Assembly (NCBI RefSeq): GCF_000321225.1
Contig: NW_004450398.1
Span: 2,220,340-2,284,339 of the forward strand
Direction of reading: 5' to 3'
DNA: 64,000 nt
From: Odobenus rosmarus divergens
Lineage: Eukaryota; Chordata; Mammalia; Carnivora; Odobenidae
Shown: one piece after another, positions 1 through 11,682 of the stretch
How positions within the stretch are numbered: position 1 is the stretch's first letter
Layout of the letters: each line of letters opens with the position of its first letter
Notes under the pieces: model-generated
The model's database searches: none
Told to the model about the DNA's origin: nothing
What the model saw: only the letters and a program-made list of their open reading frames with translations
Translations under genes and position numbers: made by a program

Positions 1-1035
1 AAGCTTTGGGGGCTGGTTGCCCTGCAGTCCCTGAGCCTGGAGGGGTTACTATCAGACCCCACCCCCCCCACCCGGACTGAAGGGACGTGTTTCTGAGCCG
101 GGTGGGCCGGGCTGACACTAAAGGCTTGTTTGCCTCCTGCCCACACTCACTGGGAATCGCCTTAGGCTGGGCACCCGGGGTTGCTGCTTACGCCAGTGTC
201 TGGATGAGTAGGCACCCCCCCTTCCAGGTCTGCATCCCCCTGCAGCTCTGAGAGTGCCTCAAAAGGCAAGGGCCCCCGGGTGGTGACCTTTGGGACAACG
301 TAGGGATGGACCAGAGTGAGCGGAGCCCCTGGACTTGCCAGACCTGGTAAACAGGGCCCCCAGAGGTAAAAAGCTCTGAAGTCTCTGCCAACCCCAACCC
401 CCTGGAGTGGGTGGGGAGGGTGGGGAGTCCGTGGACCAGGGGTTCCCAACCCACCCCTGAGCAAGACTCCCAAAAACAGTCTTAGCCCCGTCCTTCCCCT
501 TATCAAACCCGGCCCCCAGCTCTGGGGGGTCCGGAAAGGAGAGGCCCTCTTGGAAATTCTGGGTTGCTCCAGGATTTGGAAAGAAAGCAGGGAGCAAAGC
601 ATTGCTTTGGGAAGTGGCACTGGGGTTTCGTTTGGTGCGGGGTTGCATGGGTCTGGAGGGGTGAGGTGTGCTCACAGTCAGGAGGTCACCATATTCCTGA
701 TCTGGTGGGGAGGAGCAGGCTGGGCCAGCAAAGGGGGAAGGGCAGGGTGGTTGGCATCCTAGATTCTGACTTTGCCCTTTTGGTTTGTGCAACCTCACTA
801 GGCCCTGAATTTCACAAGGGCCCTGTGCTCGAATTTCCACCTTCTCAAAATTCTTAATTTTGAACCAGGGACCCTACATTTTCATTTTGCACTGGACCCT
901 GAAAATTATGTGGCTGATCCTAGTCTTAAAACTCAAGGAACCTGGTGGTGCTAGAGTTTCTGTCTAGGGGAAGCTTTTCAGTGAAAGGCTGGTTGGAGGT
1001 GCGAGCTGGACAAGTCTTGAAACTGCACTTGGATA
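1..1035. other. Intergenic, no feature recognised
   Basis: Mixed-composition sequence with short overlapping reading frames on both strands and no recognisable protein. No repeat family was identified. Confidence 0.6.
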
Positions 1036-1039
1036 ATAA

Positions 1040-1250
1040 TAATGGTGGAGCTGAAGACATTACAGTCTTATAGCACTTACTCTGTGCCAGTCATCATCCG
1101 GAATGCTTTATATGAATTAACTCATTTCATCCTTACAGCACCTCTGTATGATTCAGAACCACTCCTATCCCCATTTCACAGCAGAGAAAACTGAGTCTCA
1201 GCGAGGTCGAGGAAGTGGCTGGGTCAGTCCTGGGCAACTTGCCTCCACAG
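1040..1250. mobile_element. MIR/L2-age repeat fragment
   Basis: It contains the eroded pattern of an ancient mammalian repeat: gcacttactctgtgccag, then attaactcatttcatcc, then ccccatttcacag and an aaactgagtctcag block. The same pattern recurs at 6990-7190, 17310-17490, 22262-22395 and 38490-38720. Confidence 0.6.
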
Positions 1251-1279
1251 CTCCTCACCTCCCACCCCCCATTCATTGG

Positions 1280-1860
1280 TGTTTAAAGGGGTTTCTTGTA
1301 GACCACATATGATTGGGTGTTGTTTTTTATCTACTCCGACGGTCTCTGTTTCCTCACTGGTCTATTTAGACCATTCACATTTAATACAATTACGGTTGGG
1401 TTAATCTCCTCCATGTCTGCAAAAGTACTCAGTGCACTTATTCTTCTTTCAAAAAATCTTGCCCTTCTTTTCTGCCTTCTCTGTTTTCAATTGTTTTATG
1501 TGATTCCATTTTTTTCCTACTCTCCTTGCATATCAACTATACTAATTCAAAATATTTTTAGGGGCACCCAGGTGGCTCAGTCGGCTAACTGTCCAACTCT
1601 TGATTTCGGCTCAGGTCATGATCTCAGGGTCGTGGGATCAAGCCACCCCCCCGCCCCTTGTGGGGCTCTGTGCTCAGCAAGGAGTTTGCTTGAGGTTCTC
1701 TCTCTCTCCCTCTCTGTCCCTCCTCCCCCTGCTCTTTCTCTCTCTCTGAAATAAATCTTTTTAAAAATCTTTTTTTAGTGGCTGCCCTAGAGATTTTGCA
1801 ATATACATTTACAGCTAATCTCAATCCACTTTCCATTGCTTCACGGAGTCTTCCCACACT
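1280..1860 (-). mobile_element. L1 ORF2 fragment (antisense), split by a SINE
   Basis: Bases 1290-1560 match the reverse complement of an older L1 ORF2 region (ttcttgtagaccacatatga, then tttagaccattcacattta). The element resumes at about 1776 with tagtggctgccctagag and aatatacatttacagctaat. The SINE at 1561-1772 interrupts it. Many stops; not functional. Confidence 0.7.
1561..1772 (+). mobile_element. CAN-SINE (tRNA-Lys type)
   Basis: Head gcacccaggtggctcagtcg, then a gatttcggctcaggtcatga block, CT-rich middle and an aaataaatcttttt tail. Inserted within an L1 fragment. Confidence 0.85.
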
Positions 1861-1984
1861 CTCCCTCCCCTCTCTTATAACGTGGCTGCCACCCACGTCC
1901 CTTCCTAGGTGCTCCAGTCACCCAACACGGTGCTGCAGCTACCCGTCATTGGTGGCAGTCATTCCGATTTGCAGAGCCTCACAT

Positions 1985-2150
1985 GACCCTATGAGGCGGG
2001 GCTGTCCTCAGCCTCATTTTGAAGGGGAGTCAACAAAGGCACAAAATGTTTAACAAGCCGCCAACAAGCCACCAACAAGCCGCCTGGCCGCTGCCAGCAA
2101 GTGGCAATGCTGAGCTTTGAACCCCAGGTGTCCTCCCTCTGCGTAGCCAG
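1985..2150. repeat. MIR/L2-age fragment containing a short 12-mer tandem array
   Basis: An eroded repeat (ctatgaggcggggctgtcct to agctttgaaccccaggtg) encloses about three copies of a 12-base unit, aacaagccgcc plus one base, at about 2051-2085. Bases 2240-3390, which follow, hold nothing I recognise. Confidence 0.5.
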
Positions 2151-3394
2151 CAGCCTGCTTTTGTTTAGTTGATAATGTTCCATGTCATCCAGTGGAGCTA
2201 AGTTTTCTAAAGAGACTTTTATTCTCATATTTTATATGGCATTTTCAGTTCCTATTGTTCTGGTTGGTGCCTTATTATTATGAAGGGGGGGTACTTTGGA
2301 GAGGTTGATGGAGATGGGGAGCTACCAAGAGAATTTGGGTTCTGGCCTCCTGCGTTGAGGACTCCTCAAATCACGCCGTGCTCCCCTGTAGGCTTAGAGG
2401 GCAGGGCTTGCAGTGCCCACCTCTGTGGCATGATGCACTGAGGGCTGGGACACCCGATGTAGAAACACAGCTTCTGCTCCCCAAGGTCAACATTCTGGCC
2501 TGTGTTGCAAAACCTCTCTGCAGAAGAGCTTGGTCTCTGGATTCTCAGTGTAGGCTATTCCCTAGTGGCCCAAGGGTTGCCCTTGGAGGGAGGCCAAAAA
2601 AAGGCATTCTGGGGACCCTGCCTGCAGGAGCTCGACTTCCTGAGCCAGCCCAGACAGCACCATTCTCAGGGATGGGCAGGAAGGAGCCCCTTTCTGTTTG
2701 TAAACAGTGGCCATGCCCTGCTGTCACCCTTCCTTCTTCCTGCCCTCCCCAAGCTTCACCCACTTTGGCAGGGAGAAGGGACCTGGCCACGGGTCCTGGG
2801 GCAGGAGTGGGCAAAACAGTCCCCCCACTAATCCCACTGGGCTGATTTTCCAGGCTGGTGGGGAATCCCCCTCGGGGCAACTGGAGTCAGATCTGAATTC
2901 CTGGGGCAGACACAAACCTAGCTGATCTTGGAGGGGGAAGCCCGGCTAGAAGAGAGGGGACCTGAGGACCTCCTCTCAAAATGGTTACAGAACTGGGGCT
3001 TTGGGGCACCCAGTGACAGGCTAGGAGAGTCCACACTATGTTAGGCATGTTTTTGATGACCAGCATCCATTCTTCCTTCTGTCTCCAGCATCCCAATTTC
3101 CCTTTGAGGAACCAACCCCCTCCCCCACTTTCTCAAGTGTCCTCACCCCTCTGCTCCAGGAGACAGATCAGACTTGGCCTGTTAGCATAATCCATCCCCA
3201 GCCACCACGTTGGGTCAAGTGTCCACTGAGAGTCAGCCCTGGGACTTTTGCTGGAACTACCTAGAGAAGACCTCTGTTTCCTGAACCTGTTGAGCTGGTC
3301 AGATGTAAATTTGGAGCTGCTGACTTGCCTGCCAACAGAGGGAAAACAGAGCCCAAAGATGATTTTTAAAAGTGGCATTTCGTAAAGAAAAGGA

Positions 3395-3900
3395 AGGATG
3401 AATTATTCACTAAATGGGACAATTGGCTACACATTGAGGGGAAAATTAAGTCAGATCCCTTCCTCATATCACAAACAGAAATAGTTCCAGTTGGATGAAA
3501 GAAAAAAGGATTGAGAAATGAATGTAGTAGAAGAAAACGCAGGATACTTTTGGATAAATTTGGGACTGGGCAAAATCTTAGATTTCCCTGGATTTCTGCG
3601 ACAATCCAGAAGCCCCCCAAGGAAACTATGCACAGATGGGGTGCATAAAAACAGAAACCCATGTAGCCAAAGAGACTACAGAAAAAAATTGAAAGGCTGA
3701 TCATGATTGGGAGAAAATATTTGCAGTATTGCTGTGGACAGATAGATGTAAATGCCTCTAATTACAAAGAAGTCTCAAACCCAAACTGGGCAAAGGACAT
3801 GAACAGGCAAATCACGAAAGAATGGTCAGCTGGACCACTGTTCACTGCAAGAAGCACTGATCCAAAGGGGCACCTTAGGGAAGGGATTAGAAATGATGTC
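3395..3900 (+). mobile_element. L1 ORF2 3' fragment (sense)
   Basis: Degenerate sense copy of the C-terminal L1 ORF2 region: gttggatgaaagaaaaaagg, tgggagaaaatatttgcag and ctgggcaaaggacatgaaca are recognisable in order. Multiple stops show that it is dead. Confidence 0.7.
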
Positions 3901-3959
3901 AGGCATGAAGTGTTAAAGGAAAGGAAAATATTTAGCCCAGAAGGAAACAGGTTAGAGTG

Positions 3960-4252
3960 GTGTTGCCCAATAAAATATAATGCCAGATGCATAGGAAATT
4001 CTAAATTTTCTAATAGCCACTTAAAAAAAAAAAGAGAGAAAGACGTGTAATCAATTTTAATGACATCTTTCACTTAACCCAGATAGTGTCATTTCAGCAT
4101 GTTATCAACATAAAAATTATTTATTGGCTTTTGGTACCAAGTCTTGGAAATCTGGTGTGTATATTACATTTACGGCATGCCTCAGTTCAGGCCAGCCACG
4201 TTTCAGATGCTCCACCGTGATAGATCGTGGCAGCTACCATATTGGGCAGCAC
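3960..4252 (+). mobile_element. hAT-Charlie-type DNA transposon fossil
   Basis: Terminal inverted repeats are visible: GTGTTGCCCAATA at 3960-3972 and TATTGGGCAGCAC at 4240-4252. The internal aaattttctaatagccactt and cttggaaatctggtgtgtat are typical of a common non-autonomous mammalian element. Two more copies of the family lie nearby on the other strand (4645-4870 and 8470-8735). Confidence 0.65.
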
Positions 4253-4269
4253 AGTGCTATCGACTAAGT

Positions 4270-4480
4270 GAATGGATCACAGACCTGGGGCCGTGTCCTG
4301 GCTTTCTCATTTGTTAACTATGTGACCTTTTTGATGTTCCACGTCTTCCTTTGAAAAATGGCACTATTGGGCTGTGTGGGTTTTAAATGGAATTCACATA
4401 AGGCATCTGGCTTACTGGCTGGCACGGAGTTAAGAGCATAACAGTTTATTTGTAGTTACTCATTGTTACCAAATAGCTGA
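4270..4480 (+). mobile_element. MIR
   Basis: MIR core order is visible: tggctttctcatttgttaac, tatgtgacctt, aaaaatggcactattggg and ggctggcacggagttaag. Confidence 0.6.
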
Positions 4481-4644
4481 TCAGTCTGTAAGCACAGTGA
4501 ACAAAAAGAAAACCAACGGCAGCGTGTTAGATTTTAATGCGGCCTAAGAAAGAAGTCCGTGTCCAGTCCTACAGGCGCCAGCCCCATGTGACCTTGGAGC
4601 GCCAAAAGAGCTAGCCTGGTGGAGAAGGGCTTAAGTGTAAAATA

Positions 4645-4870
4645 AAACACCAGATTTCCAAGACTCGGTGCAAAAAATAGAATGTAAAACATCTCACTAA
4701 ATTTTTTTAAATGTAGCTCATGGGCTGATCACATGTTGTATATGTTGGGTTAAAAAAAAGTACATTACTAAAATTAATTTCACCTGTTTCTTTTTATGGC
4801 TTGCAACAACATGAATGTGCTCACATTATAGTTCCATTGCATGGCGTTGATTTAGGACTCTGCAGCGGTG
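4645..4870 (-). mobile_element. hAT-Charlie-type fossil, same family as 3960-4252
   Basis: Reverse-orientation copy with taaaattaatttcacctg and tgtaaaacatctcacta, matching the internal region of the element at 3960-4252. Termini are worn. Confidence 0.5.
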
Positions 4871-5579
4871 GGATAGAATGCTTTGTTGGTAGTGAGTTCC
4901 CCATCCTGAGAGTGCTTCAAGCTGAGGATGCGTGATAGGGAAGTGGGGGTGGCATAGGATGATGCAGAGCTGGGGACATGTGGGTTTCTTGAGCTCCTAG
5001 CCATAGAGGGGATCCTGGGGCATGCTGGCAGGCAGCTGACTGAGACCTAGAAGGCTGCCTTCCCTCCCGCACAGCAGGACCTATGTCTTCTGCACAGGAG
5101 TCCAGTATGACATAGCGTTGGCTCAGGGGTCAGTGGCTGGCCAGAGGAAGGAGGGGGCCCTGCCTGCCTTCTGTGTCCTTGTGGCTTAGAGCGGCTCAAG
5201 GTCAGCTCCGTGAGGTGCCCCTTCTTCCCTGCCCCCAGTGTCTAGAGGGAGCCCCCACCCCCACTGCTGTCTGCTCAGCCCCACATCCTGGGCAGAGCTC
5301 CCACGTGGGGGAAGTTCTTGGCTGCCTGGACACATGGAGAGGCCCTTGGAGGGAGTATCTTAGCAGATGCAAAGCCAGGACACCATGTCCCCCACCCCAG
5401 CGGCCAGACAGCTTCCTCCTCGAAGCCCGAGGCCCATGTCATCGTGGAAGGGCCAACCCCAGTATTCACCAGTTGGCCCGAGGGGAGCAGAGCAACCGAG
5501 AACCTGAGTGAATTTTGCTTAAAATCGAAACCCACAAGAAGCAGGGTGACCGGAGCTCAGCCTGGAGTCTCTGCTCCAG

Positions 5580-5675
5580 CCCCAGAGGCTTGCCCGTTAC
5601 CAGGGGACCTTGGGCAGGTCTCTTACCCCCTCTTGGCCTCAGTCTCCTCATTCACCGGAGCAGGTAGGGGGACAC
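5580..5675 (+). mobile_element. MIR fragment
   Basis: Short MIR core: accttgggcaggtctcttac, then cctcagtctcctcattcacc. Confidence 0.5.
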
Positions 5676-5814
5676 CAAGTGGCCTTCCCAGTTCTTAAAT
5701 CCGGGGATCATGTGACTCATCCACTCATCGGTTCCTCAGCTCCCTTACGTGGCATCCTCTTGTTTCCCTGCTGTGCCTGCGCCCGAATCTCCCCTTCTGT
5801 AAGGACCCCAGTCT

Positions 5815-5975
5815 CCTTGGATGAAGACCCACCCACATGACCTCATTTTAACTCACTCAGCCCTTCAAAGACGCTGTCTCCAAATACGGTCCTGGGCTGA
5901 GGTGCGTGGGCCTAGGACTTCTGCAGATGAATTTGAGAGGGGAGCACGGTTAGGCTCAAAACACCCCTGGAAGGC
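5815..5975 (-). mobile_element. MLT1-type MaLR LTR fragment (antisense)
   Basis: atgacctcattttaactcac, then tgtctccaaatacggtcct and aggacttctgcagatgaatt follow the order of the reverse complement of the MLT1 LTR. A partial ancient LTR with no coding part. Confidence 0.5.
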
Positions 5976-6129
5976 AGGGAGAGCCTCTTTCCCCTGCAGA
6001 GATCCTCAGATAATCTTTGTTTAAAGTCAAGGTTGGAGTGGGGGCGGGTGGGGAAGGGGGAGACTCGGGCAGGGAATAGAAAGTGCCCCTTCGGGGTTCT
6101 TCATCTCCACCCTGACAGTACCCCCCTCC

Positions 6130-6540
6130 CCCGCCCCGCCGTGATGCTGACAGCTTAGACAGGGGAAATGGCCAAGTGAACAGAAATTGCCTCCTTATCA
6201 TAGAAGAGTGTTGACCCCAGTGGGGAGAGTCAGGAAGGCTTCCCGGAGGAGGCGCTGTAAGGAGGACAGGAATCCCAGCCAGGTGAGACCGGTTGGGGAA
6301 GAGCTTTCTGAGCAGAGGAAGGAAACAGGAGGTGCAAACTGGTGTGTGTGACAGAGGGTGTCTTATGAAGGAGGCTCCAGCGTCAAGTTCAAAGCCAGGG
6401 GACACAAGTGGCAAGAGACAGGAGGGGGCAGCCCCAGAAAGTCCTGACTGCTGAAGAATGTGGACTTTGCCTGAGAGCTCTAGGAGTTATTGAATGATGT
6501 CTAGCAAGGGAGCAGACCGACAAACTGACCAGTGTTCACC
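6130..6540 (-). mobile_element. L2 3' region (antisense)
   Basis: agtcaggaaggcttcccgga, gggaagagctttctgagca and taggagttattgaatgatgt match the reverse complement of the L2 LINE 3' region in order. Confidence 0.55.
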
Positions 6541-6984
6541 TTGGGGTGGGGGAGGTAGGCTGGCCCGGAGCCTGAGCCTCACTGCCCCCCCCCCGCCCCC
6601 CGTCTGCACCTCTGCCAACTCTCCAGCCCAGCCACGCCTCTCACTTGATCACAGCCCTTCCCCTTCCTCTGGGAAGCCAGGGGCCCCTCTCCTCCATTGT
6701 TGAGCCAGGACTACCCTGAACCGTTCATCATCCCTACCATTAGTCTTCAACAACAGCTTTGCAAACACAGCTTTTGGGGACAGGGAAGGCTGCATCCCAA
6801 ACATGGCATCTCTTTCTTTACGAGGACTACATGTGCCTTGCTGAGCTCCCCACACACTGGTAGTGGGGGGTCAGGAGTGTGTCCACTGGCTGAGCCTGCA
6901 GAGGGAGGGGAGGAGACAGGGATGCGGAGTAGGCTAAGCTGGGCAGTCCCTGTGTGTGACACAGAATGTCCCTGCTCCAAGCTG

Positions 6985-7190
6985 CTTTGGCTACTAATAA
7001 AAACAATAATAGAGCAAATATTTACCAAGGGTGTACTCTGTGAACACTTCACAAAGTTAATTCACTTCATCTTAATGGCAGCCCTGTGAGGTAGGGACCT
7101 TTCTTATCTCTGTTTTACAGATGAGGAAGGAGAAGCACAAAGCGGCTAGGTCCATGATGCAGGGTCCGCAGTTGAACTGGTCCAGTAAGG
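6985..7190. mobile_element. MIR/L2-age repeat fragment
   Basis: gtgtactctgtgaacacttc, ttaattcacttcatctta, ccctgtgaggtagggac and tgttttacagatgaggaa form the same ancient pattern as at 1040-1250. Apart from an MIR-age trace near 7600-7700, bases 7190-8470 contain nothing recognised. Confidence 0.55.
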
Positions 7191-8469
7191 AAGGGAGAAT
7201 TTGCTGAGTATAAACGAGGAAAACTACCTATCTATGGCTTGGAAATGGTTATACCATTAATTTCAGGCCAAATGCTTCATAAAAATGATAGGGCACAAAC
7301 TGGCTTCTCCCGTTTTTTTGAATTTTAGACACAAAGCTTTGACTTTTAGAAATTAGATGCAATCTTTAAATCGAGAGATTTACAGAAGAATCCAGCTCCA
7401 GGCTCCCTCTTGGAAAATGGGAAGTGTTGGCCCCCTGGGCCCACAGTCCCACACAGCAGCAGCTGTTCAGGGGGGGATGGCTGTAGGAAGGGTGCGTTTA
7501 CCCCTCGGGCTATGCTGGCTGTCCCCCCCACCCCCCGTGGGAGTAGGGGTGGAATGGATGGATCCCCGCTCAGTAAACATAGCCCTAGAAAGTAGTGTTA
7601 GAAAGTCCTTTAGAAATCGACTTCAACACCTTTCTTGTACATGCAGGGAAACTGAGTCCCAGAAAGACAACCCACCCATGGTCACTCAGCAAATTACACA
7701 ACATTTATGCATTTTCGTATGTGAAATGTCAGTGTCTCTCAAAACCATTTTGGAAAGTAGTTAAAATGCAGTTTCCTTAACCCTGTTGCCTGAGGTCCAA
7801 GACTCTATGTTTTAATGAGCATTCCCCTGTCCCCCACACGGGGGATTCCCTCACTGGCGGTCCTGGGATGATGCTCCCAGAAGCATTGCTGTAGTCCCTG
7901 GGCGCTCAGAATAACTGGGTGGCATGCTAGCAAACAGCTCTGGACGGGGAAGTCCAAAGGCTCAGTTTTTATTCTCGGTCCTGAGTGACCACAGACAAAT
8001 CCGTCTCCAGCTTACTCAGTGTAACGTCTTCCAACACCAAGATGGTACGTGGGGCTCTTCTTTCCAGGGTATGTAGTCCAGGCACATTCTGGGGCCTGAA
8101 GGACACCTCAGCCCCTCCCCTTCTGCACCCTCTCTACCTGCCCTACCTCCCACAGGCCGCTGAAGGTGCAGGGTCCGTGTGAAACCCGTTTGCCTGCTTG
8201 TTGTATAGGTTTGGATGAAACAGACTTGGTGGAGGGATGGGTCTTAGGGGAAGGAACCTGTACACAGCCTTTTATGACACAAAGGGTTGGTGTGCGATCA
8301 CTTACCAAGGCTTGCAGATAAGCAGTCTGACTTATCAGCCTGCCCCATTGGGCACTGGGGCGATCATACAGACAAGCATGGAAAAGGAATTGTCCCATTC
8401 ACTGCCAGACAAGACACACTATATTTGCAACAAGGAATCTGGCGGCAGGGTCCAATATGTGGGGCACAA

Positions 8470-8735
8470 GCCGGAGGTGGCCACTGAGTGCCTGAAGTAT
8501 GGCTAGTGTGAATTTGAAGACTTAGTTAAAAGACAAAAAAAGAGAGAGAGATGTAAAATATCTTGTTGATACATTGTATCTCAATTGCATGCTGCAATGA
8601 TACATGGGATCTATGAGGTTACAGAAAGTATATTATTAAATTTAATCTCACCATTTTTTTTAACTCGGTTACTAGAAAATATAAAATTATATACATGCCT
8701 GTTGTTTTATTTTTATTGGACAGCATCTCCATTCC
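8470..8735 (-). mobile_element. hAT-Charlie-type fossil, same family as 3960-4252
   Basis: ggtggccactgagtgcctga, atgtaaaatatcttgttgat and ttattggacagcatctcc give the reverse complement of the family's pattern, ending in the terminal repeat. Confidence 0.55.
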
Positions 8736-8940
8736 TTCCTTCCCAGAGGGAATCCAAATCCAATCCAAATCCCTTATGCAAACTTTCCTAACTGTATCCT
8801 AGCCATTTTTAAATTATGAACATCCTGGGGAGGAAAGGATGGGCGACTCGTCTTCATGCACCTGCAGAGCCCCCGTCAGAAGGATACCCCTAGCAAGCTC
8901 CCTCTCCCCCAGCCCCTTCCGTGCTGTTCCTAACTATTAG

Positions 8941-8969
8941 TAAAAAAACAAAACAAAACAAAACAAAAC
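8941..8969. repeat. (AAAAC)n simple repeat
   Basis: A-rich pentamer array directly before the LTR fragment that begins at 8970. Confidence 0.9.
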
Positions 8970-9247
8970 TGTATGAGTCTCCTAGGGCTGCTATAACAAG
9001 CTATCACAACAGGGTGGCTGAAAAAGGCAACAGTGTGTTTTTCTCTCTCATTCTGGGGGCTGGAAGTCAGAAATGAAGGTATGAATAGAGCTGGTTCCTC
9101 CAGGCTCTGGGGAGAGTCTGTTCCCAGCTTCTGCAGGCAGCTAGCTGTCCTTGGCGTCTCTTGGCCTGCACTGTATGGACCCCGTCTGCTCTCGCCACCA
9201 CATGGCCTTCTTCCCTGTGTGTCCAAAATTCCCTTTCCAGTGTGAAC

Positions 9248-9450
9248 TCTTTTTTTTTTTCTTTTTGAGTGAGAGCATGAAAGCAAGTTGGAGGTGGGGG
9301 GCGGGGGGGCAGAGAGAGAGGGAGAATATTAACCAGGCTCCACGCCTGGTGCAGAGCCCAGTGTGGGGCTCGATTGTCTGACCCTGAGATCATGACCTGA
9401 GCTAAAATCAAAAGTCAAATTCTTAACACACTGAGCCATCCAGGTGCCCC
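9248..9450 (-). mobile_element. CAN-SINE (antisense) within the LTR
   Basis: T-tract at 9248-9265 and head ctgagccatccaggtgcc near 9450. It is flanked by CCAGTGTGAAC (9237-9247) and CCAGTATGAAC (9450-9460), a target-site duplication with one difference. Confidence 0.85.
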
Positions 9451-9572
9451 CAGTATGAACCCTTTTTAATTACTAACTAATGACATCTGCAAAGATCCTG
9501 TTTCCTTTTGTGTTTCAAATTCTAGTTAGGTAACATATAGTGTAATATTGATTTCAAGAGTAGGATTTAGTG

Positions 9573-9783
9573 GGCGCCTGGGTGGCTCAGTTGGTTAAGC
9601 GACTGCCTTCGGCTCAGGTCATGATCCTGGAGTCCCGTGGTCGAGTCCCACATCAGGCTCCCTGCTCAGCAGGGAATCTGCTTCTCCCTCTGACCCTACC
9701 CCCCTCTCATGTGCTTTCTCTCTCTCTCATTCTCTCTCTCTCAAATAAAATCTTAAAAAAAAAAAAGGTAGCTTAAAAAAAAA
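9573..9783 (+). mobile_element. CAN-SINE with perfect 16-base target-site duplication
   Basis: Head ggcgcctgggtggctcagtt and tail caaataaaatctt plus A. Flanked by AGAGTAGGATTTAGTG at 9557-9572 and 9784-9799. Inserted into the L1. Confidence 0.92.
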
Positions 9784-10149
9784 AGAGTAGGATTTAGTGA
9801 TTCATCACTCACATAGAACACCCAGTGCTCATCACAAGTGCCCTCCTTAATGCCCATCCCCCATCTAGCCCATCCCCCACCCACCTCCCTCCATCAACCT
9901 TCAGTTTGTTCTCTATAGTTAGAGGTTTATGGTTTGCTTCCCTCTTTTTTCCCCTGTCCGCTATGTTCATCTGTTTTGTTTCTTAAGTTCCACATATGAA
10001 TGAAATTATATGGTATTTGTCTTTGTCTGACTGACTTATTTCGCTTAGCATAATACCGTCTAGCTCCATCCATGTCACTGCAAATGGCCAGATTGCACTT
10101 TTTGATTGCTGACTAATATTCCGTTGGGTGTATCTGCCACTTCTTCTTT

Positions 10150-10348
10150 TTTTTTTTATTAAAGATTTTATTTATTTATTTGAGAGAGAGAGAGAATGAG
10201 AGATAGAAAGCACGAGAGGGGGGAGGCTCAGAGGGAGAAGCAGACGGCCCGCTGAGCAGGGAGCCCGATGCGGGACTCGATCCCGGGACTCCAGGATCAT
10301 GACCTGAGCCGAAGGCAGTCGCTTGACCAACTGAGCCACCCAGACGCC
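10150..10348 (-). mobile_element. CAN-SINE (antisense) with perfect 16-base target-site duplication
   Basis: T-tract then taaagattttatttattta, ending ctgagccacccagacgcc. Flanked by CTGCCACTTCTTCTTT at 10134-10149 and 10349-10364. Inserted into the same L1 as the SINE at 9573. Confidence 0.92.
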
Positions 10349-11682
10349 CTGCCACTTCTTCTTTATTCATTTATCTATCAGTGGATACTTGAGCTCGTTC
10401 CAAAATTCGGCTGTTGTAGATAATGCTGCAATAAGCATCAGGGTGTATGTATCCTTTGAGTCCAGATTTTTGTATCCTTTGGGTAAATACTTAATAGTGC
10501 AATTCCTGGGTTGTAGGGTAGTTCTATTTATAACTTTTTGAGGATGTCCATGCTGTTTTCCACAGTGGCTGCCCCAGTTAGCATTCGCACCAACAGTGCA
10601 AGAGGGTTCCCCTTTCTCCGCATCCTCACCAACACCTGTTGTTTCTTGTGTTGTTAATTTTAGCCATTCTGACAGGTGGGAGGTGGTGTCTCATCATGGT
10701 TTTAATTTGTATTTCTAAGACCCTATTTCCTAATAAGGTTACAATGTGAGACTCCAGGTAGACATGAATTTAGGGGGGGACACTGGCCATCTCAGCATGG
10801 GGACCGCCTCATGTCGGGTAAGGGAGGTTTTCAAGGTGACCTGTTTTGCTGAATAAAAGAGGCAGAAGGGGAGAAGCAGCATTATGGGCATAGACCCTGA
10901 CATGGGTTTCCGTCAGTTCTTTCAGTGACTACTGGGTCATTTCAGGATGCCTGGGAGGCCAGCCCTGCCCCAGTGTGGCTGTGTGGGGACAGCTCCCTGT
11001 GAGCAGAAGTTTGGAGTATATTAGTTCCGGGAATGCAAGGCAGAGGTTCTAAGTGATGCCCCCACTAAACCCTCCATGGGTGCGAGCTTGCTGCCCCAGG
11101 GAAGTGACCATGGGTGTGGGAACTGCATGCAAGGAGTGGCTGAGTCCCTACCTAGCTAGGACCCTGGGATCCCTTACTGAAGATGGTGGTTTCTGGGGCT
11201 GGGGACGTGCCACTGGGTCAGGAAACTCAGTGCCTCTCAGTTGCCACTGAACTCCCCATGCGCATAGGGGCTGTTCCCAACTGTAGGACCCCCCCCCCCG
11301 CTTCTGCAGGAAACAGGTCTTATTTAAATGCTGAGTTCAGAAGGGGTTCTTCGGCATAGAGACATATATGTACCCCCTGCCCCGGGGTTCTTGGCCTTCT
11401 TAGCAGGGGCAGGGAAAACCACCCTACCTGTGAGGGAGGTGTGCCCTGGGACACAGGCATAGCACACTATCCCCAAACTGTGAAGATGGATACCCCAGAT
11501 ATAAGGGAGATACTCAAAGTGCTCAACTGGCCTGTACACAGTACCAAGTACTATGGGGGTACTTAATCCTCACAACCGCCCCGGGAGGTGGACATTATTA
11601 TTGCCCCCATGAATTCATTTAAGGTCTTGGTTGCAAGTAATAGAATCTACTCTGGCTAATTTAAGCAAAAAAGGTTTTTCTT

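Larger units (their letters stand above)
9506..10717 (-). mobile_element. Carnivore L1 3' end (antisense), split by two SINEs
   Basis: The L1 3' UTR and ORF2 end appear in reverse: tagttaggtaacatatagtg, gtgctcatcacaagtgccct, tcagtttgttctctatagtt, ttagcataataccgtctagc, ttttccacagtggctgcc. It is flanked by AGATCCTGTTTCC (9493-9505) and AGACCCTATTTCC (10718-10730), 11 of 13 identical, marking where it entered the LTR. 5'-truncated and non-coding. Confidence 0.8.
8970..10810 (-). mobile_element. MLT1-type MaLR LTR (antisense), split by an L1 and three SINEs
   Basis: The left part (8970-9246) reads ctcctagggctgctataaca, ctgggggctggaagtcagaa and catggccttcttccctgtg. The LTR continues at 9451-9505 (actaatgacatctgcaaag) and again at 10721-10810 (aggttacaatgtgagactcc, gtagacatgaatttagggg). 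A SINE sits at 9248-9450 and an L1 with two more SINEs at 9506-10717. An ancient solo LTR with no coding part. Confidence 0.75.

Noticed and set aside
9573..9645. tRNA gene resemblance in SINE heads
   Set aside because: The A and B boxes belong to tRNA-derived SINEs with CT-rich bodies, A-tails and target-site duplications; they are not tRNA genes.
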